From Cyanoderma ruficeps (taxonomy: Eukaryota; Chordata; Aves; Passeriformes; Timaliidae): a DNA stretch of 64,000 nucleotides. Shown here one piece after another: positions 1-14,800 of the stretch. The stretch covers positions 4,591,722 to 4,655,721 of the forward strand of contig VZDJ01000052.1 of the NCBI GenBank assembly GCA_008694505.1, written 5' to 3'. Every line of letters begins with the position of its first letter. Position 1 is the first letter of the stretch. A program made the position numbers and the translations under genes. The notes under the pieces were generated by a model. It did no database searches. It was not told the DNA's origin and worked only from the letters and a program-made list of their open reading frames with translations.

Positions 1-3000
1 CAAGCAAAAATCTCCCCAGGGACAGATTCTTTCTGCCAGACTTGTTGTCACTTCAGGAATCTTTAGTGAGTGAAGCAATTTCACCCTTTGCTCCCTGTAA
101 CTAGAGGGGAACTAGGAAAGTGTCCTCACTTCCATGACTTCTGAGGTAGATTTCCTCCCACCAGGAGCAGGGGTTTTTCTTTATATCCTTCCCCCGTTCC
201 TTAATACACCACACTCAGTCTGTCTTAGAAAAGGAGCAGTTTTCCCCTCTCTTTAGAACCCAGAGCAAGGCACTCAGACCTCATGCTCCACCACACACAC
301 AGCATGCAGTGTACAGAAAATAAAACAAATAAACAAAACTGATCCATCATCCATCACATCCCTCAGAGATGCACACTGCTGCTGCACAAGCCTCTTATGT
401 AGACTTACCCAGTGAAATAATGCCAAAGGTTACTAAGTTTTTTTCATATAAATGTGAATTTTCTGGACTAGAATTTAGAGGGAGAAATTAATAATAAACC
501 CAAGCCAACAACCACCTAAGTATTCAACTTCAAATTATCAAGTTCCCACCATCAATTAAAATTTCCTTGGACATAATGTGCCACTTGTCAAGCACCATTT
601 CTAGTACCACAATGCTGATGGTACTCTTAATTTAAGAGTGAACACTTGGGTTAATTCCGTGTCAGCCTCCAAAGGAAAAATAGGCAGTGCAGCACTACCA
701 TGTCCTACAGTACTTTTCAAGCATTTGGAACTCCTGGGCAGGAGTTTCATCCTTGGCTTTCACCCAGAGAAACAGCAAGTTTCTCCTCTGCACCTACACC
801 TGGATCTTCCCTGGGAAGTTCTGCACTCAGGTGCTGGCAGGGACCATTCTCAGTATTGAAACAAATGGGTGTTGGATGTCCCGACAGTGAAACAGAGCAA
901 CTGCTTAAAGACAGACAGGGGTGAAAAGTCAGACATCCACAGTTTCAGCTGCCACTGGGAAGAAGATTAAGGTGAAAAAGCACAGGAAAGAAGGATAAGG
1001 GATCAGGGAGGGTAGGAAAAGTAGAAAAAAAAAAGAGTTTTGATGATGGAAGCAAAGGGGCTAAGAAAAGAGCCAACTGCCTTCCAAGTTCTAAAGATAA
1101 AAGAAAATTAAGGAACCCTTTTTTAATATCTCATGTGCAAATATATTTTCCAACTCCCAGACATGCTCTGAGCTGATACTAACCCAGTTCAAACAACACT
1201 ACTCAGAGGATTGAAAAGACCTTAAGCAGAAGAGCAGGCTGCTCACAGGAGGTCAAAATTCCCATCCTGGGAGGTTTCCAGGACCAGACTGGACAAAGCT
1301 TTTCCCAACATAATTTCTATGTAGAGAAGGACTACTATGGTACAGATGCTGCAGTCTACCCCCTGCCCTCTTTTATCAAAGGAAATTATAACCACAACAA
1401 AAAACTTGATTAATAGGCAACTACACATATTAAAAAAAAAAAAATCAAGCCTGTCAAAGGTAGTTTAAATGAGGCAACTTTAAGGCTGGAAATCTTTTCT
1501 AAAGGAAGCATTGCTAAGGGAAGGTTGAGGTGGTCCACACGACCTTCTGAAGGAAATCTGTAGCACTGAAGCAAAGGAATTCTTTATTTTTCTTCTCAGT
1601 AATATAGGTTTGGCGTTGAGGGGGCTGGTTTGTGATCAAAAAAAAAATAATAAGTCACTGATATTAATGCTGTATTTATCCTTATTCAGCAGACTGAAAA
1701 TCACTGATGACCAGTTCTATTCCACACCCAATGGGAAAAACATCTTCTGCATATGTGAACTCTATTGGCAACCCTATGATTTCTAGACCAGGAAATAAAG
1801 AGCTCATCAATTTAACAATTTAACAAAGGAACTTCCTGTATATCTCCCTACAGAAAAGCATCATGTGCCTGAGGAGTCACTGCCAGACTGCACCTCCTGA
1901 GAAGACTTTCAGTGTCACACATCTCATCTCTTCAAATCATAGGAATGTTGAAAAGATGAGGATCCTGTCAAGCTAGTGTCAGGACAATAAAAACAACTAG
2001 GATAAACACTACAATTTACAAAATCTAAAATAAGACTAAACTTTATGCAATCTAAACAAGATTCAGCTTGCTTGTCCTTATCTTACTATTGATGGATTTA
2101 TTTAGCTATTTAAATTTTAAAATTTTGCAGGTTCCAAAGGAAACTTGGTGATAGCGGTTACCAAATTCTGTATCTGACTTCAGCTACTAAATTATTTTTA
2201 CTTGTCCACTGCAAAAGCAGCTTGGGGGTTTTAACAATACAGTACTGCAACCTAAATACAATCTATTATGTAGTTAATATTTTGCATGGAAACAACGAAG
2301 TCAGTGTTATAAGTCAGACCTCACATTACTTAATTTGTACCTTGCAGCAGGAACGAATTTAATTTATTCACCCATGGTCCAAATGCTCAAATTTTGCTAT
2401 GAACACGCACACAAACCAGAAAGATGCTCATCTGCCCAAATGCAGAGTTCTATCAAGCATTTTTAAAAACCCCTCCTTCCCTCCTGCACATAAAAAAATT
2501 GTAACTATTCATCACTAGAAGCCCCTAAGGAAGCAATTAGCAGATTAGGAGAGCTCTACCCAGTGCCCACTGAAAGATTCTACACACAGGGTCTTTTCCC
2601 TCTCCACTTGGGATAGCTTTGAAATGGCATGAAAAGCAATCACCACCAAATCTCACCTCTGAGTATAACTGACAAAATACAAAATTAATCAGATTGAAGC
2701 AATTAACGTTTATATGCTATTACCCAAGTATCTAATTATACAAAGCTTGATGAACAATCCCAGCCTTCCCAGTTTAAGAGTTGTTTGGTGTGTAAAAAAC
2801 AGCATTTTGTTTGTTCTTCCTGTGCCAGATGAGGAAATTATTCCATATTGTAATTCCACAGATAAGTTGTGTTGTTCTGTTTTGGCTTTAACTAGAATGG
2901 GTGAAAATTATTTAGGTTTCTTTTCCCATATTAAATGGATTTTGAAGCATACTTTTGAAAACTGTAAGGAATTATTATCAGAGACCACTTGCACACAAAT

Positions 3001-5776
3001 GTGGGATGGGATATTTATTTGGTTTTAAAGGAAATTTCCAAACTGCAAGACTAAATAAGACAGACACTAGGATTGCCATAGCTGACTGCTACATTTACAA
3101 TTACCTGCACATAGACAAAAATATTTTCTAAATATGTTCAGTCTTAATACAGTAACTGAAAAACATGGAACTGTTGATTCCAAGCATATAATTCCAACTG
3201 GTGTGCACATATGTGAGTACCTATGTTAAACCAGATAAAAACCAAGTTATTTTTAATAAAACTCAAAGAATGTTATTTATGGAGTTAAACAACTAGACTA
3301 TAAAATCCTAACTTACAAACATTAACCTATTCCAAAACACTCATGTGCACTGGGGGTTCTTAGTGTCACTTATTCAAATCAAGAGGAGGACAACTTTTTA
3401 CAGCTATGCTGAGATCACTTGTAAAAGTTAGCAATAGCAGCAGACAAATTAAAATCAGGGCTTCTAGCCAAACTCTGCTAAGCTATTTTCAATGACAATT
3501 TCCTCTGGTAAAAGACAGACTAACAGTAAGCAGATAAATATTTACTTCTGATATTTACTGGTGCTTGAGGGGAGAATTTGAGAATGGCATCTGGCTGAAT
3601 GAACACACCACGGTCACCCCCCAGGAGAATGTTCAGTTGATTTTTCTGTGTGAATTATTTCTTAGCTACACAAATCAGTAAGACTCTACAACTTAAAAAA
3701 GACTAAATTTTTACACCTGCAAAATTTGGTGAAGTTATTAACGGATCTTCCTCCTGCAAATCCTACATTGGGTGAACAATGAAAAATACAGCAAAGAGAA
3801 AACTCCATTGATCAGGAAATAAAACAACTCTAGTAAGTTACACTGCCAAGTTTTTACAAGCAAACATTGACAAATTTAAACATCCTCATTCTTTTTAAGG
3901 TTGGTATAATTACATTTTTATTGAAAACTAATTTTTAAGCCTCTATTTTTCTTTTTAGCTGGCGCTATTTATCAGTAGCTCAAACTTCCAAGTAATTTCA
4001 GTCTGTTTTGGTCTGCAATACTGTCTCTTCACACTGACCTATTAGTTTTGATCCCATTCAACTCCACCTTTGTTAACATCCTTTCTACCTTGCCTCTCAC
4101 CACAGCCTGCAGCACTGACAGCAGAGGCACACAAGCTCAGCTGCTGCACAGAGTTGAAGTGGGTGAGTCAAACCAGATAATAAAACAGCTCTGAAGTCCT
4201 GCTGAAAGGAATAGTCTGCAGCTCCAAAGCACAGCTGATAAAGTTACATGAGTATTTATCAATTAATATAACTCTGACAAGAAGATTAACTTCTAATTAC
4301 ACAGGTACTTAAATGGTTTTAAACCAGTTATTTTAAAACCTTTTATGAGAGCACAGCTTTGACAGTGTGAGTTTTAGGGCAACAAATCACATGCCTCATC
4401 CTTGCTAAATGATCCTTTTCTACTAATTTGGGGAGATATATTCAATTTTTTTTTACCTTTTAGAATTTGATTTTTCATTTCTGTTTCATTTTGAAAAACT
4501 ACTTTGAAAACCTTACTTCCTGTAAAGCTGCAATTATCCTACACTCTGTGGATAGCATGAGAATTCCATATTGAGAGCACGGGTTGGTTTTCATCCCTGA
4601 TACATGGTGACAAAACCAGCATGGATTATTCAGCAGGGAGAAGAGCTCTGAGCACCTCCTTTACCTACTGGCCTTTGGGAATCTCCCACAAGAGCTACAC
4701 AGGACTCTGGAGCCCCTGAAATTTCAAATTGCAGGTTGGTAAGCTCATGCATTGGCATTTGTTCCAAGCATTGACTTGCCCCTTATTACGTGAACAGCAA
4801 TCCTGCACAGGGACCCTCCTCCCTCAGGAAAGGGGAAACCTTTCACACTCCTGGGTTCACAAGGAGGTAACTGATGTCCTGTAAATGGGGAAAGTTCCAA
4901 ATGAACAACTAATTTCCACAGCTCCTCCATCCTTAATTTCTCCACAGGTCTTAGCTCCTCGAAAAAAGAAAAATTAGCACCCTGCTAGAGAAGACATCTT
5001 ATCTAAAAATACAGATGTGAATTGCCTAATTTATCACTGTTTGCATTTGCAGACTACAGAGAATACACTTTTGCTAACAATTCTCTGGGATTTACACTCT
5101 ATTTATATCAACATATGGAACAACTCAGTGGTCAGAAGCTCAGCAAAGCAAAGAGAAATGGCCAATCCACAGGCCCACGGGCCCCAAATAAAGCACAGGC
5201 ATTTAATTTAATGAGCTATACTCTGATATTCAACATTAAACACAGATACTGTGAATGACATTCTCACAGGTAACCAAAGCTCTACAGTTAAACTAAGAAT
5301 GAGGGGAACAGAGGGAATCCTGGCAGTTTTGGAGCACAAGTAATATGGGCCAGGTCAATGCCAGATGCATGCACAGATGCACATGTTTACCTACCTGATA
5401 TTTCAAATTTCACCAATTCCAGTTCCACAATGCAGTGTGCTCAGGAAACATTAAAAAGTGGGAAACAGTGACAGAGATCCCAAGCTAAAGAAAATGTTTT
5501 GGTAAATAATTATCTGTTTGTGTTTACATTTGTCATATTTCCAGTTCAAAATGAGCAAAACATTTTTCTTAGCACAAACAAGATATAAAGCGATGGCGTG
5601 GTTTTCAAATAGTAAGGCAGAAACTGCACTAAGTTTTCATTATCTCATCTAAACATTAAGATGGACAAGGAGAACAGGTTTCTGAGGCTACATCAGTCTT
5701 ATCATATAAGACATGAAATTTATTAGCAGTCAGCTGTAAGTTTAGGACGACACAAGAATTTGAAACAAGAGCTAAC
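1..5776 (-). other. TASP1 intron (partial), no gene seen
   Basis: AT-rich intronic sequence downstream of the exon at 5777. The next expected TASP1 exon (with the catalytic threonine) was searched for by its conserved text and is not here. The small open frames have no recognisable content. Confidence 0.7.
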
Positions 5777-5883
5777 CTTTTCATTTGATTGTCTTCTTTT
5801 CTTTAGTTGAATGAGATCTGTTTCCACCTTTTCGGCCAACTCCAGCTTCCTCTTGTTCCTCTTAAAAGCTGCTAAACTAAACC
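5777..5883 (-). CDS. TASP1: TASP1 coding exon with bipartite nuclear-localisation segment
   Basis: This 107-nt exon has a TTATAG acceptor and a weaker GAAAAG|GTTAGC donor. It encodes [20 protein letters not shown], then [15 protein letters not shown]. The two basic clusters, KRNKRK and KKRR, correspond to the bipartite nuclear import signal reported for mammalian taspase 1 and are preserved. The exon ends in phase 0, nine codons short of the expected catalytic threonine. Confidence 0.95.
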
Positions 5884-8800
5884 CTATAAAAATAGTTCAA
5901 AAGCACGTAACTAAGTAAAATTTACTTATTTTAAGCAATTATTGATAAGTTGACATTTTGAAGGACACATCCCCCACTTCTTTCCTGATGCAAAAAGCAT
6001 CAATAAAAAGCCAAAAACTAAGCATTCAAGTTTCAGTGCAAGATGTTCACAGCTTTTCCTAAGTTAAAAAGTTCTACTATTGTTCAGCAACGGTGATGAG
6101 TAAAATATCTGGTAGAAACACAGCGTGAACACATGGAAGCTGGTCTAAATATCTTTGGCAAAGAAGCAGCACTGCACAGAAGAGAACAGAGTTAAGTGGC
6201 TTGTGTTAAAATTGTTTTTGACTGCTGACAAGTAAATAGATACCATGTGAGCTCATTCTGATAGCCATAAAATTAGGCTACTATTTTATTACCTTAATCA
6301 CATATCTGTATGTTTACCCATATATTTAAAGCCACACACAAGTCTAGCAGTAGTTGGTGCTCCATAATCCAACACAGTCTAAAGACCACCTAGGTCTCAA
6401 GAAGACAAACATCTACTTTCCACATCTAAGCCCCACATTCAGAAAGGAAGTGCTCTCTAAAGTGGACTAAAAAATAAAATTGTTATGCTTAAGAGACCAA
6501 AATGACATGTTCCCATTTTAGAAGTTTCAGTTCGTGAACAAATTGCAGATATTGACATATTTAGTTTAAATTAGCTTTGACTCAATATCGTCCCCAGGCT
6601 GCTTTAACATCCTCTGTAGAATGTAAAGAGGTGGGGAGCAAATGTCTTTTGTCACTTGTTTAACCACACCAAATCAAGCTATTGGGAGAACAGAGCAATT
6701 ACATCTTTTACTTACACAAGTCACAAATTAAATGGAAACAAAAAAGCACAAGTTTTTCTATAAACTTCAAAGAATGCCATTTTAAATGAAATTCTGAATA
6801 TAGCCACATCACTGTTATTCAGAAGACTGGAACAGCTGCATGAAGCCTAGTAATAAACTCAATATTGCAGAGCCAAGGGAACCCAGAGCTTTCACTTACA
6901 ATTCTCACAAAGAACCAGACAGTGAGCATTTTACTTTGAAACTTCTCCACACAGGTGTCAAATTCACCTAGTGAATTCTCTTTTAATCATGTTTTTAAGT
7001 ATATAAAACTGGACCTTAATGTACACACAGCTAGTTATTCAAATATGTAACTCAAAAAGTAGTGAGAAAGCTGGCATTTCTCTCCAAAAGCCTAATGAAT
7101 ATCAGGTTTTTTACAAATGTAAACCCATATTAATCTGCCATCACCAAGAAAGGAATTCATTCTACTACATAGAACTGATTAATGCAGCTACTTAGGACAA
7201 CACATTTCTATGTTTGAAATGAGGACAAAGAGGTAAAACCTGAATACTTGATAAGAGGGAGCAGGCAAACAATCATTTTAGTCAAGTATTAACTGGCAGT
7301 GGGGAGAAACAAACTAAAAACCTCTCACAGATCAAGAACCTGGTAAACTGAAGTACCCCCAAATAAACTAAGCTAGCACATTGTTTTTAAGAGAACTTTT
7401 AAACAGGAGAACTTGTAAGTTGACACAAGTTCACCAGGCACAGCAGATACCTATGGGCAGAGCCATAAGGGGTGAGTAAGAATGGTGTGTGGCCTTGGTA
7501 TTCCTCAAAAGCAGGCATTATATAGGGATAAATCTGCCTAAGCCTCGTACCTGCTGCTGCCACTGCCTCTGACAAGCTGGAAAAAAAGTGGACCTAGAGA
7601 AGTAAAAGGGTGCAGGAGCCCACACATGTAAACCTCAACAGGTTCCTTGTACTCCGAGTCAAATCTCAGCAGTGTCCTGAACCCTTGTGCAGTATTTTTA
7701 TGCTCACCAGATCAAATCCATGCAGAGACACCACATCACAAACACAGAACACATGGACTAGCTCCAAGTTGCCCCGCCAGCTGCACACAGTGCTGCTCTA
7801 TGGCCTCTCAGCATCTCCACCTACACCTTGGTAACATATTTATCCTGCCATTTTTCCACAACACACAGAATTCTCCAAGCTTGAGAGATGTTTCACTCAC
7901 TTAAGACCACAGTCCCTACCTAAGCAATTAATTTGCAGAGATTACCCTGTACTTTAAGATTGTTTGTCTTTTCAAAACAAGAAAAAACCTGAAGGCTTAC
8001 TCTGAATGATCTGGTAACAGTAACTTCTTATCTGCATTGTTAATTCAAAGTGGTATCAGTAAGTTGTGAAATACAGGGCAGAAAAAAGTCATTATTAGTA
8101 AAGAAGTATATATACATCTCTTGGGCCATGTCAGACAGACAGACAGATGAAGACAGCTTGCTAGCAACATTTAATGATGTAAGTTGGAAGGGATATTAGG
8201 AGGTTGTGTAGTCCAACCTCCAAAAAAAAAACCCCAAATCCAATTTAAAAGGATTTGTCAGATTCTGAGTATTTTCAGCAATGGAAATTTCACAACTCCT
8301 CCGGGCCTTCAATATTTATCCACCTCAGGTTTAAATAAATAAGGTATTAATTGATACTCTTCAGTTTTCTTCAGTTTACCATGAAGCATCATACCTGTGA
8401 GTATGTCAGTCTAGTCAGACATCCCCTAGCAGGGAAATTCTTGTGCTCAGGCTACATTCAACTTCAGAATACTTATTAGGATTAACTTTCATCTAAAAGG
8501 TGAAGATTTGATTTTAGCAAGGACTAAATAACAGCCTTTCATTATTTAAGGAAAATAATTAGTAGCAATAATTATCAATTTCCTCTTAGCAGGATAAGCC
8601 AGTTAATACCTCCAAAGTGACCAAATAACCATGAAATAAAGGACCAGATTAATACTCAAAACCTGGCAATTTTTTCTTCTGATAATTTTATGTTTAACTT
8701 GAGTTTAAAAAAATGCCTTGACTCTTACTTGAATCTTAAATTTGCTTTTTTTCTCCCAAGAGTAAGGGAATAAAGACTAAAGCAAGTGACAGGCTGCCTG

Positions 8801-11800
8801 CCTCAGTTTATTCCTGCCTTTGTGATGTTCTCTCTATGTAAAACCACTATAAATGCCATTAAAATGAACAGTACTCTCATTGCTTCACCTTGGTCTGCTA
8901 GTGACAAAAAACACACCGAGGAACACAAGTGAGCTTCAAATTATACACATGAAACATGAAATCAGACTTTTCTGAAAACATCCTCTTTGGTCCTTGACAA
9001 AGAACATATTAAAACATTAAATTAAAGCATTTCATGAACTAAAGTACAATCCAGGATTCAAATGTGCTTGGTTAACAATGCACACACAACACGGAAGAAC
9101 AACCCACAGAAAATTTATTTGGAAAATAAGCACTGCAGACAAAAAGAAAACACTTACACAAAATTTGAGTTCATAGATCACATTAAATCTAAAACAAAAA
9201 CCTCAACTTTGTGGTGCAAGGACACTACAAAATTTCATTTGTCCTTAATGACAGTACAAAAACCACTCTCACCTTCTCCAACCAGTGTATTCCAAGCTTG
9301 AGAAAAGGAAAGGGTCACAACACAGTGATGAAGACAGGCATGTTTTCCTAAAACAAACGCAATATAGCTACATCAGCCTGATGTTGCCTGGGGCAAGGAG
9401 GAAGGGAAGTAAGAGAAGCAGAGTTTACTGAATGGGGAGAAAGCTAGGAAGAGAAGTAAAGGAGCTGATGGAATTCTAGCTTGAAAAAGTTTTGGATCAG
9501 AGCCCAGTGGTATTGTTGTTGAAATCTATGCAAAGGTATTTAGTAAAAGGTCCTTTGATTTTGCTCAAGAATTTAAAAGTTTAGATCTAATTCAAACAAG
9601 TACTTTCAGATAAAACCCCTGGCAATTACTACCCTACCCAATAACAGCATGTACACTCCACATCATGCTTAGAAGAATTGAGAATTGAGTTTGGGGAGCC
9701 ACAGAGTACAAGCAGCCCATCTGTTCTGCTCCCTCATTTATGCACCTACTGGCAAAAATAAACTGCCTCAGAGCTGCTGGGAGAGGAAGGAAGAAAACAA
9801 AAAAGCCCCACAGCTTTACAAAATGACTGCTCTTGTTTAAACACCATTCTCAGGCCCCATCCAGGCTAAGGACTTAATGAGTGACAATTGTAGCACATCA
9901 GAACCAGAGTATTATAAACAAATCCAACCTCACTGACAGTATTTATCACACATCCCTGCCTTGCAGCATGGGCTGCCTCTTCTGGAACAAATAATCTCCA
10001 AGGATTATTTGCAAACACCTTCCTAATAATCCTGCACATTTCCCCTTCAATCCCTGAGGTGTACTCTGCAATTTGGGTGTAACTGTGGCAGCCAGGAGAG
10101 GGAGGCACTGCTGGAATAAACACTTGGTCGAGGCAGAGGTGAGACAAGTGGGGGGGTTTGCCTGGGAGAAGCTTCAGTGGCTGAGCACACAGCAGGTGGA
10201 AACAGCTCCTGCTCAACACCACTCGCCTGAAGAAGAGGTATGTGGTATCAGAACAGGCACTTGATATTATTTATCTGCAAATGCAGAAGAAAAGCCTCAC
10301 AGGTTCATCTTGTTCAAAGCTAAGACTGCTGAAGATGTTCAAAAGGTTCTGATGTTTCTGGGTACCCTGATGAGAAAGGGCCACAAGATCTCCATAACAT
10401 AATTAATTAGCACAAGATTCATCTCCTAAACCATTACTGCTAGACAAAAAACACATCTTTTTTACAGGCTTTTTTCATCATTATCACCACCTAACAAAGC
10501 GATGAGAAAGTAATTTTCAGCAAGGAGGTCACTGGAAGAGATCATTAGTCTCTGAGTCAGTTCAGAGATTCATCTGTGCCACTTGTTTGCCATAAAACTT
10601 CCAGTCATTTACTCATCTCCTGTACTCTGATCATTCCCTTAACTACTTTAACCATTATACTAAGTAGAAAGTAAAAACTTAATTTAAAACCTTAACAGAT
10701 CTCTTAGATAATGACACAATGACTAAGTAAATGAAACACAACTGTACTCCCCATTCTACAGAGCTCTTCAGAAGTTTTTCTTAGTCACCTTTCACAGCCC
10801 ATTAGCAATGATTCAGAGAGCACAAGCAAATGAAATGCAGATTTCACCTATACATGGAGTGCTTGAAATTACTGAATTGTACATACCGACCTAAATAAAA
10901 CACCTTTTCATTTTAAATAATGGTACAATTGATACGTATCTACTTGTTAATTCTAGCCCTGTGTACTTGAAACAGGCCTGCAGAGGACAGGCTGTTTATT
11001 AGAATGCACTGTTAATTTCTTGCCCAAAGTTAATGAGAAACATTTTTACTACAAAATCCGTGTTTCCTTAAAATCCCCAGGCTTTTATAAGCCACATCTA
11101 TTCCCTTATTTACTTTCAGCAAGGTTGAAAATTTAGAAAATGGCTATGTAAACAACTATCTTTTCAAATAGAGGTAGGAAATACAAATTTTTAGCACCAC
11201 TAAATGACAAATCAAGTTCAGGACAATATTCAAACTTTCCTGGTTACAGTGGTGGAACAACATGCTGGGAACACAAACACCAAATACAAATTTTCTATCA
11301 CACACATTACCAATTACTATGCAACTAAACATTAACCAACTTGTAAGTGTTCAGTAATCCTTGTTTAAAATCAAACTATAAACTGAAAATATTAAGAAAA
11401 TTCCAAGAATATTTTTAAATCTTTGAAGTAGAGAGAGAGCTTTGACCAATCATATAGCACCCCCTGGCAGACAGTGCTTGGGAGAAGCTCTCTGCATTTT
11501 ATCTTTCTATTCCATATTAAAAGAGACTGCAACTATTGGAGAAGAGAATTAAAAAGGAATATACCAACAAATTAGTTAACCCACAGGAATTCAAATGATC
11601 TTGCGAGGAATTCTGTTGAGTAGTTGCTAAAATAAATGACACAAATGAAAACAGACAGATGAAAATAAATGTCTTTTTAACAAAGCCATTTTAAATGACA
11701 AATTAACACCATTTAGGCTTGTGTTGGGACTAAAACACTACTAGAGAGAGCTTCCATGCTGCCATACTTTGACAGAAATGGCAACATGAAAAAGGGGAAA

Positions 11801-14800
11801 AAGGCACTTGGCAAAAGCATATTTAAAAAATAACCTATCTCTCAGAGCACTACTCTATAGATCTGTTCTTTGTAACACAAACTCAGGGTAAACTGCTGCT
11901 GGACACATCATTTCTTACTACTTCCTGCAAGAAATCTTGGTTTTCATCAAGCAGCCTTTCCTGAGCTTGGATGATTTTCATTCAAAGTATCTTCTGGGCA
12001 CTCTGGCCCAACCTTTTTCCTGGGTAACTTACAGCCACTCTCTTGGCTGCACTCAGCTGTTCTGATTTCAGAACAGCAAGTGACCCTACAAACATTGTCT
12101 CCAAATCCAGGGAGGATTTACATCAGGTATTCAGATTAACCAAGCTTCCTAACCAAATCCCCAGAACCCTTGAGCTTCTCTCCAAATCCTTCATCCTCCC
12201 CTCAAAAACAAAGAAATAGTGGTCTGAGCCACTGCCTGAAATTCATAGCACAGTTCCAGCAACATGGCAAATATTTTCTTCATACAGTAGTAATGAAATA
12301 ATGAGAGAACTGGAGTGAGGTGAGATTTGGGGTTTGGGAGGAGAGGCAGGCAATACTGATGGCCAGGGAGACACACAGTGTCAGTAGAGACAGCACAGTC
12401 TGCACTGCACTCATCCAGAAAAGACTCTCCCTCATTAAAACAGCCCTAAGATAAACAGGAATTGCCTTGCATGCACACAATTAGTTAAAAAAAAGCAACA
12501 AAGTACAAGAAATGGTCTGTTTACAAGTAGAATTGCAAACCAACCCATAGCAGCCCCCAGTCTACTGAACAAGATGTGATTTTGCTGGTGACACCAAGTT
12601 ATTCAAGGTAATTAGAGAACTTGACTGAAGGAGGATTCTGAGTAGCATTCTGACAATGAAGTAGCAGCTTTTATTCAGCAAGTCTCAAAATAATGACAAT
12701 GAGGTAACTCATAGTTGTAAAGGTTTTTGCAGGTGCTGGAAACTAATATGGGTTCAAAAGTAAACAAAAATTTCACGTCAGAAAATGCCATTGTTTACTT
12801 TCCATGAGTGCAGGAGTCACTAACAAGTCAGGAATTGAGACTCTGGAAAAATGTAAAGGATAAGGGAAGGGAAGCAAACACTTGCTCTGGTCTTACATCC
12901 TTCTTAAGCATCTTATTTGTGGCTAGTCTTGAACTGCAGTTAACAAGTTATCACTGCTGCTGGTTTTGTTCTTACATAATATTATTCACTGAATGCTTAT
13001 AATCACTTCCACATTGTTAGAATTACAAGTTTGCTGCATGAGCAGGTGCCTTCCTTCTCTTTCCCTCTGAAGACTTAACATTGTAAGCAAATGCAAGATG
13101 CTGTCTCACACCACGTGGTCTTTGTCAAAGATAATTTGCATCTATTATAGGCTGAACTGACCATTTCAGATAGAAGTGTTTTGGTTATTACCAGTGCAGG
13201 CACTGATATTGGCAGCTGAGGACATACCTCAAATTCATGTTGCAGATTTAAAATGTACTTTTAACATTTTTAAGAGACTGCATTGTACAGTAATTCAGCA
13301 TTTCTGAACTGCAATTACAGGTTAAAACTTGGATTACACTTTCAAAGCAGTCTCTCTAGCACAGAGCAACAAACTCCTGGGATAGGCCAGTATGGGCTCT
13401 GTGCTGGCAGGCTCTAGTTTGGGCAGGGATTAACAAATTCAGTTTTCTTGCAGACTGTGGGCCATACAGACAGATCACATTTCAGGTGTTTGGGGTTTAT
13501 TTAAAACCACCCAGTCTGTACACTGCAAAGTCACCAGAAAGGTTCCTACAAATGGCAAAAATCCCATTTCCTCACACCCCTGACAAACCGAAGAAGACAA
13601 AGCACGAGATCCTTGACAAAACCTTGACGTAACTCAACAGATAACGTGGTTTAAATCATGCTCCCAGTCTGGTACTGAGGTATTTTGATAGTTCTGAGAG
13701 AACTATGGCAAAGCTGATCATGATCCTTTCTCTGATACTGGTCCCAGGGAAACTCGATCCGTGCAAACTAACCACCCAATCCCCCAGCCTTACTCACAGC
13801 AGCTAGAACATTACTCTTCTCATCTCAGCTCCAAGCAAAGGGAGACAGAATGAGACAACTTCAAGAATATATTCTCCACGTGCAGCACAGAGAAGCCAAA
13901 ACATGCACAGAGTTCTCCCTGGCAATATTTACTGCAAGTACGCATCTCAATTTGGATTAGAGGTTTTTGGGGAGGATTTTGGTTTGGTTGTTTGTAAGTA
14001 AGTTACTAAACATACTTTCCTGATGTTTGGCAATTAATTCAGCTCTTTGTTTTACAGAGCTATGCAGAAGATATGTGATTTCTAGTTAATTTACCCCCCA
14101 TTCTCCATGCAAACTTTACCACAGCAATGACAGCAAGCACAACCAAAAAAGTCTCCCTTTTTTTGAAGATTGGCACATTATTTAACAAAACAGCTCACTT
14201 CAGATGAAATCTCTTTGTGGTTGCTTGGAAACAACATTCTTTTTGCTTGTTTCTTAAGCATATCTAACTTTTCTTCCCATGGTAACACTGGATAAATTTA
14301 ATTTGGCTTCTTGAATGTTACCTGTGAGACAGTTTCCAATTTCTTTTCACCTGTAACAATCCCATGTTGTAACACATGTTGTTAATGGTCATTTTCCAAT
14401 CCCACTGACCAGAGGTCAATGAATTACAAGATTTACTTTGCTAAGGACTGAGACAGGAATCAGTATAACATTTTCTGGAACTGATTTTTTAGGTTTTTGT
14501 TTACTCTTGCTTTTCTTTCTTTTTCTTTTCCAAAGAAAAAAAACCTCAGATATACTACCATTAATAACTATACTGCAAAATTAACTTGTCAGCCCAGGTT
14601 GTTTCAACTGTTTTAATGCAAATTGTTTTGCTAAACAGAAGTAAGCTGAATGTACTGCAGAGACAAAATGCAATTCAGTGGTCTTCTGGAGCAGGATTGT
14701 GAAAATACATTGGCTGGGATTACTCTTCTGATGTTTCTCCAATGTGAATTCATAGTATGGATTAGGCAAACCAAACTAGCAGTGGTCATCCCTGTTTTTA

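Noticed and set aside
9866..10222. 118-codon minus-strand frame
   Set aside because: No recognisable domain, no flanking consensus splice sites in phase with TASP1, and no match to known TASP1 residues.
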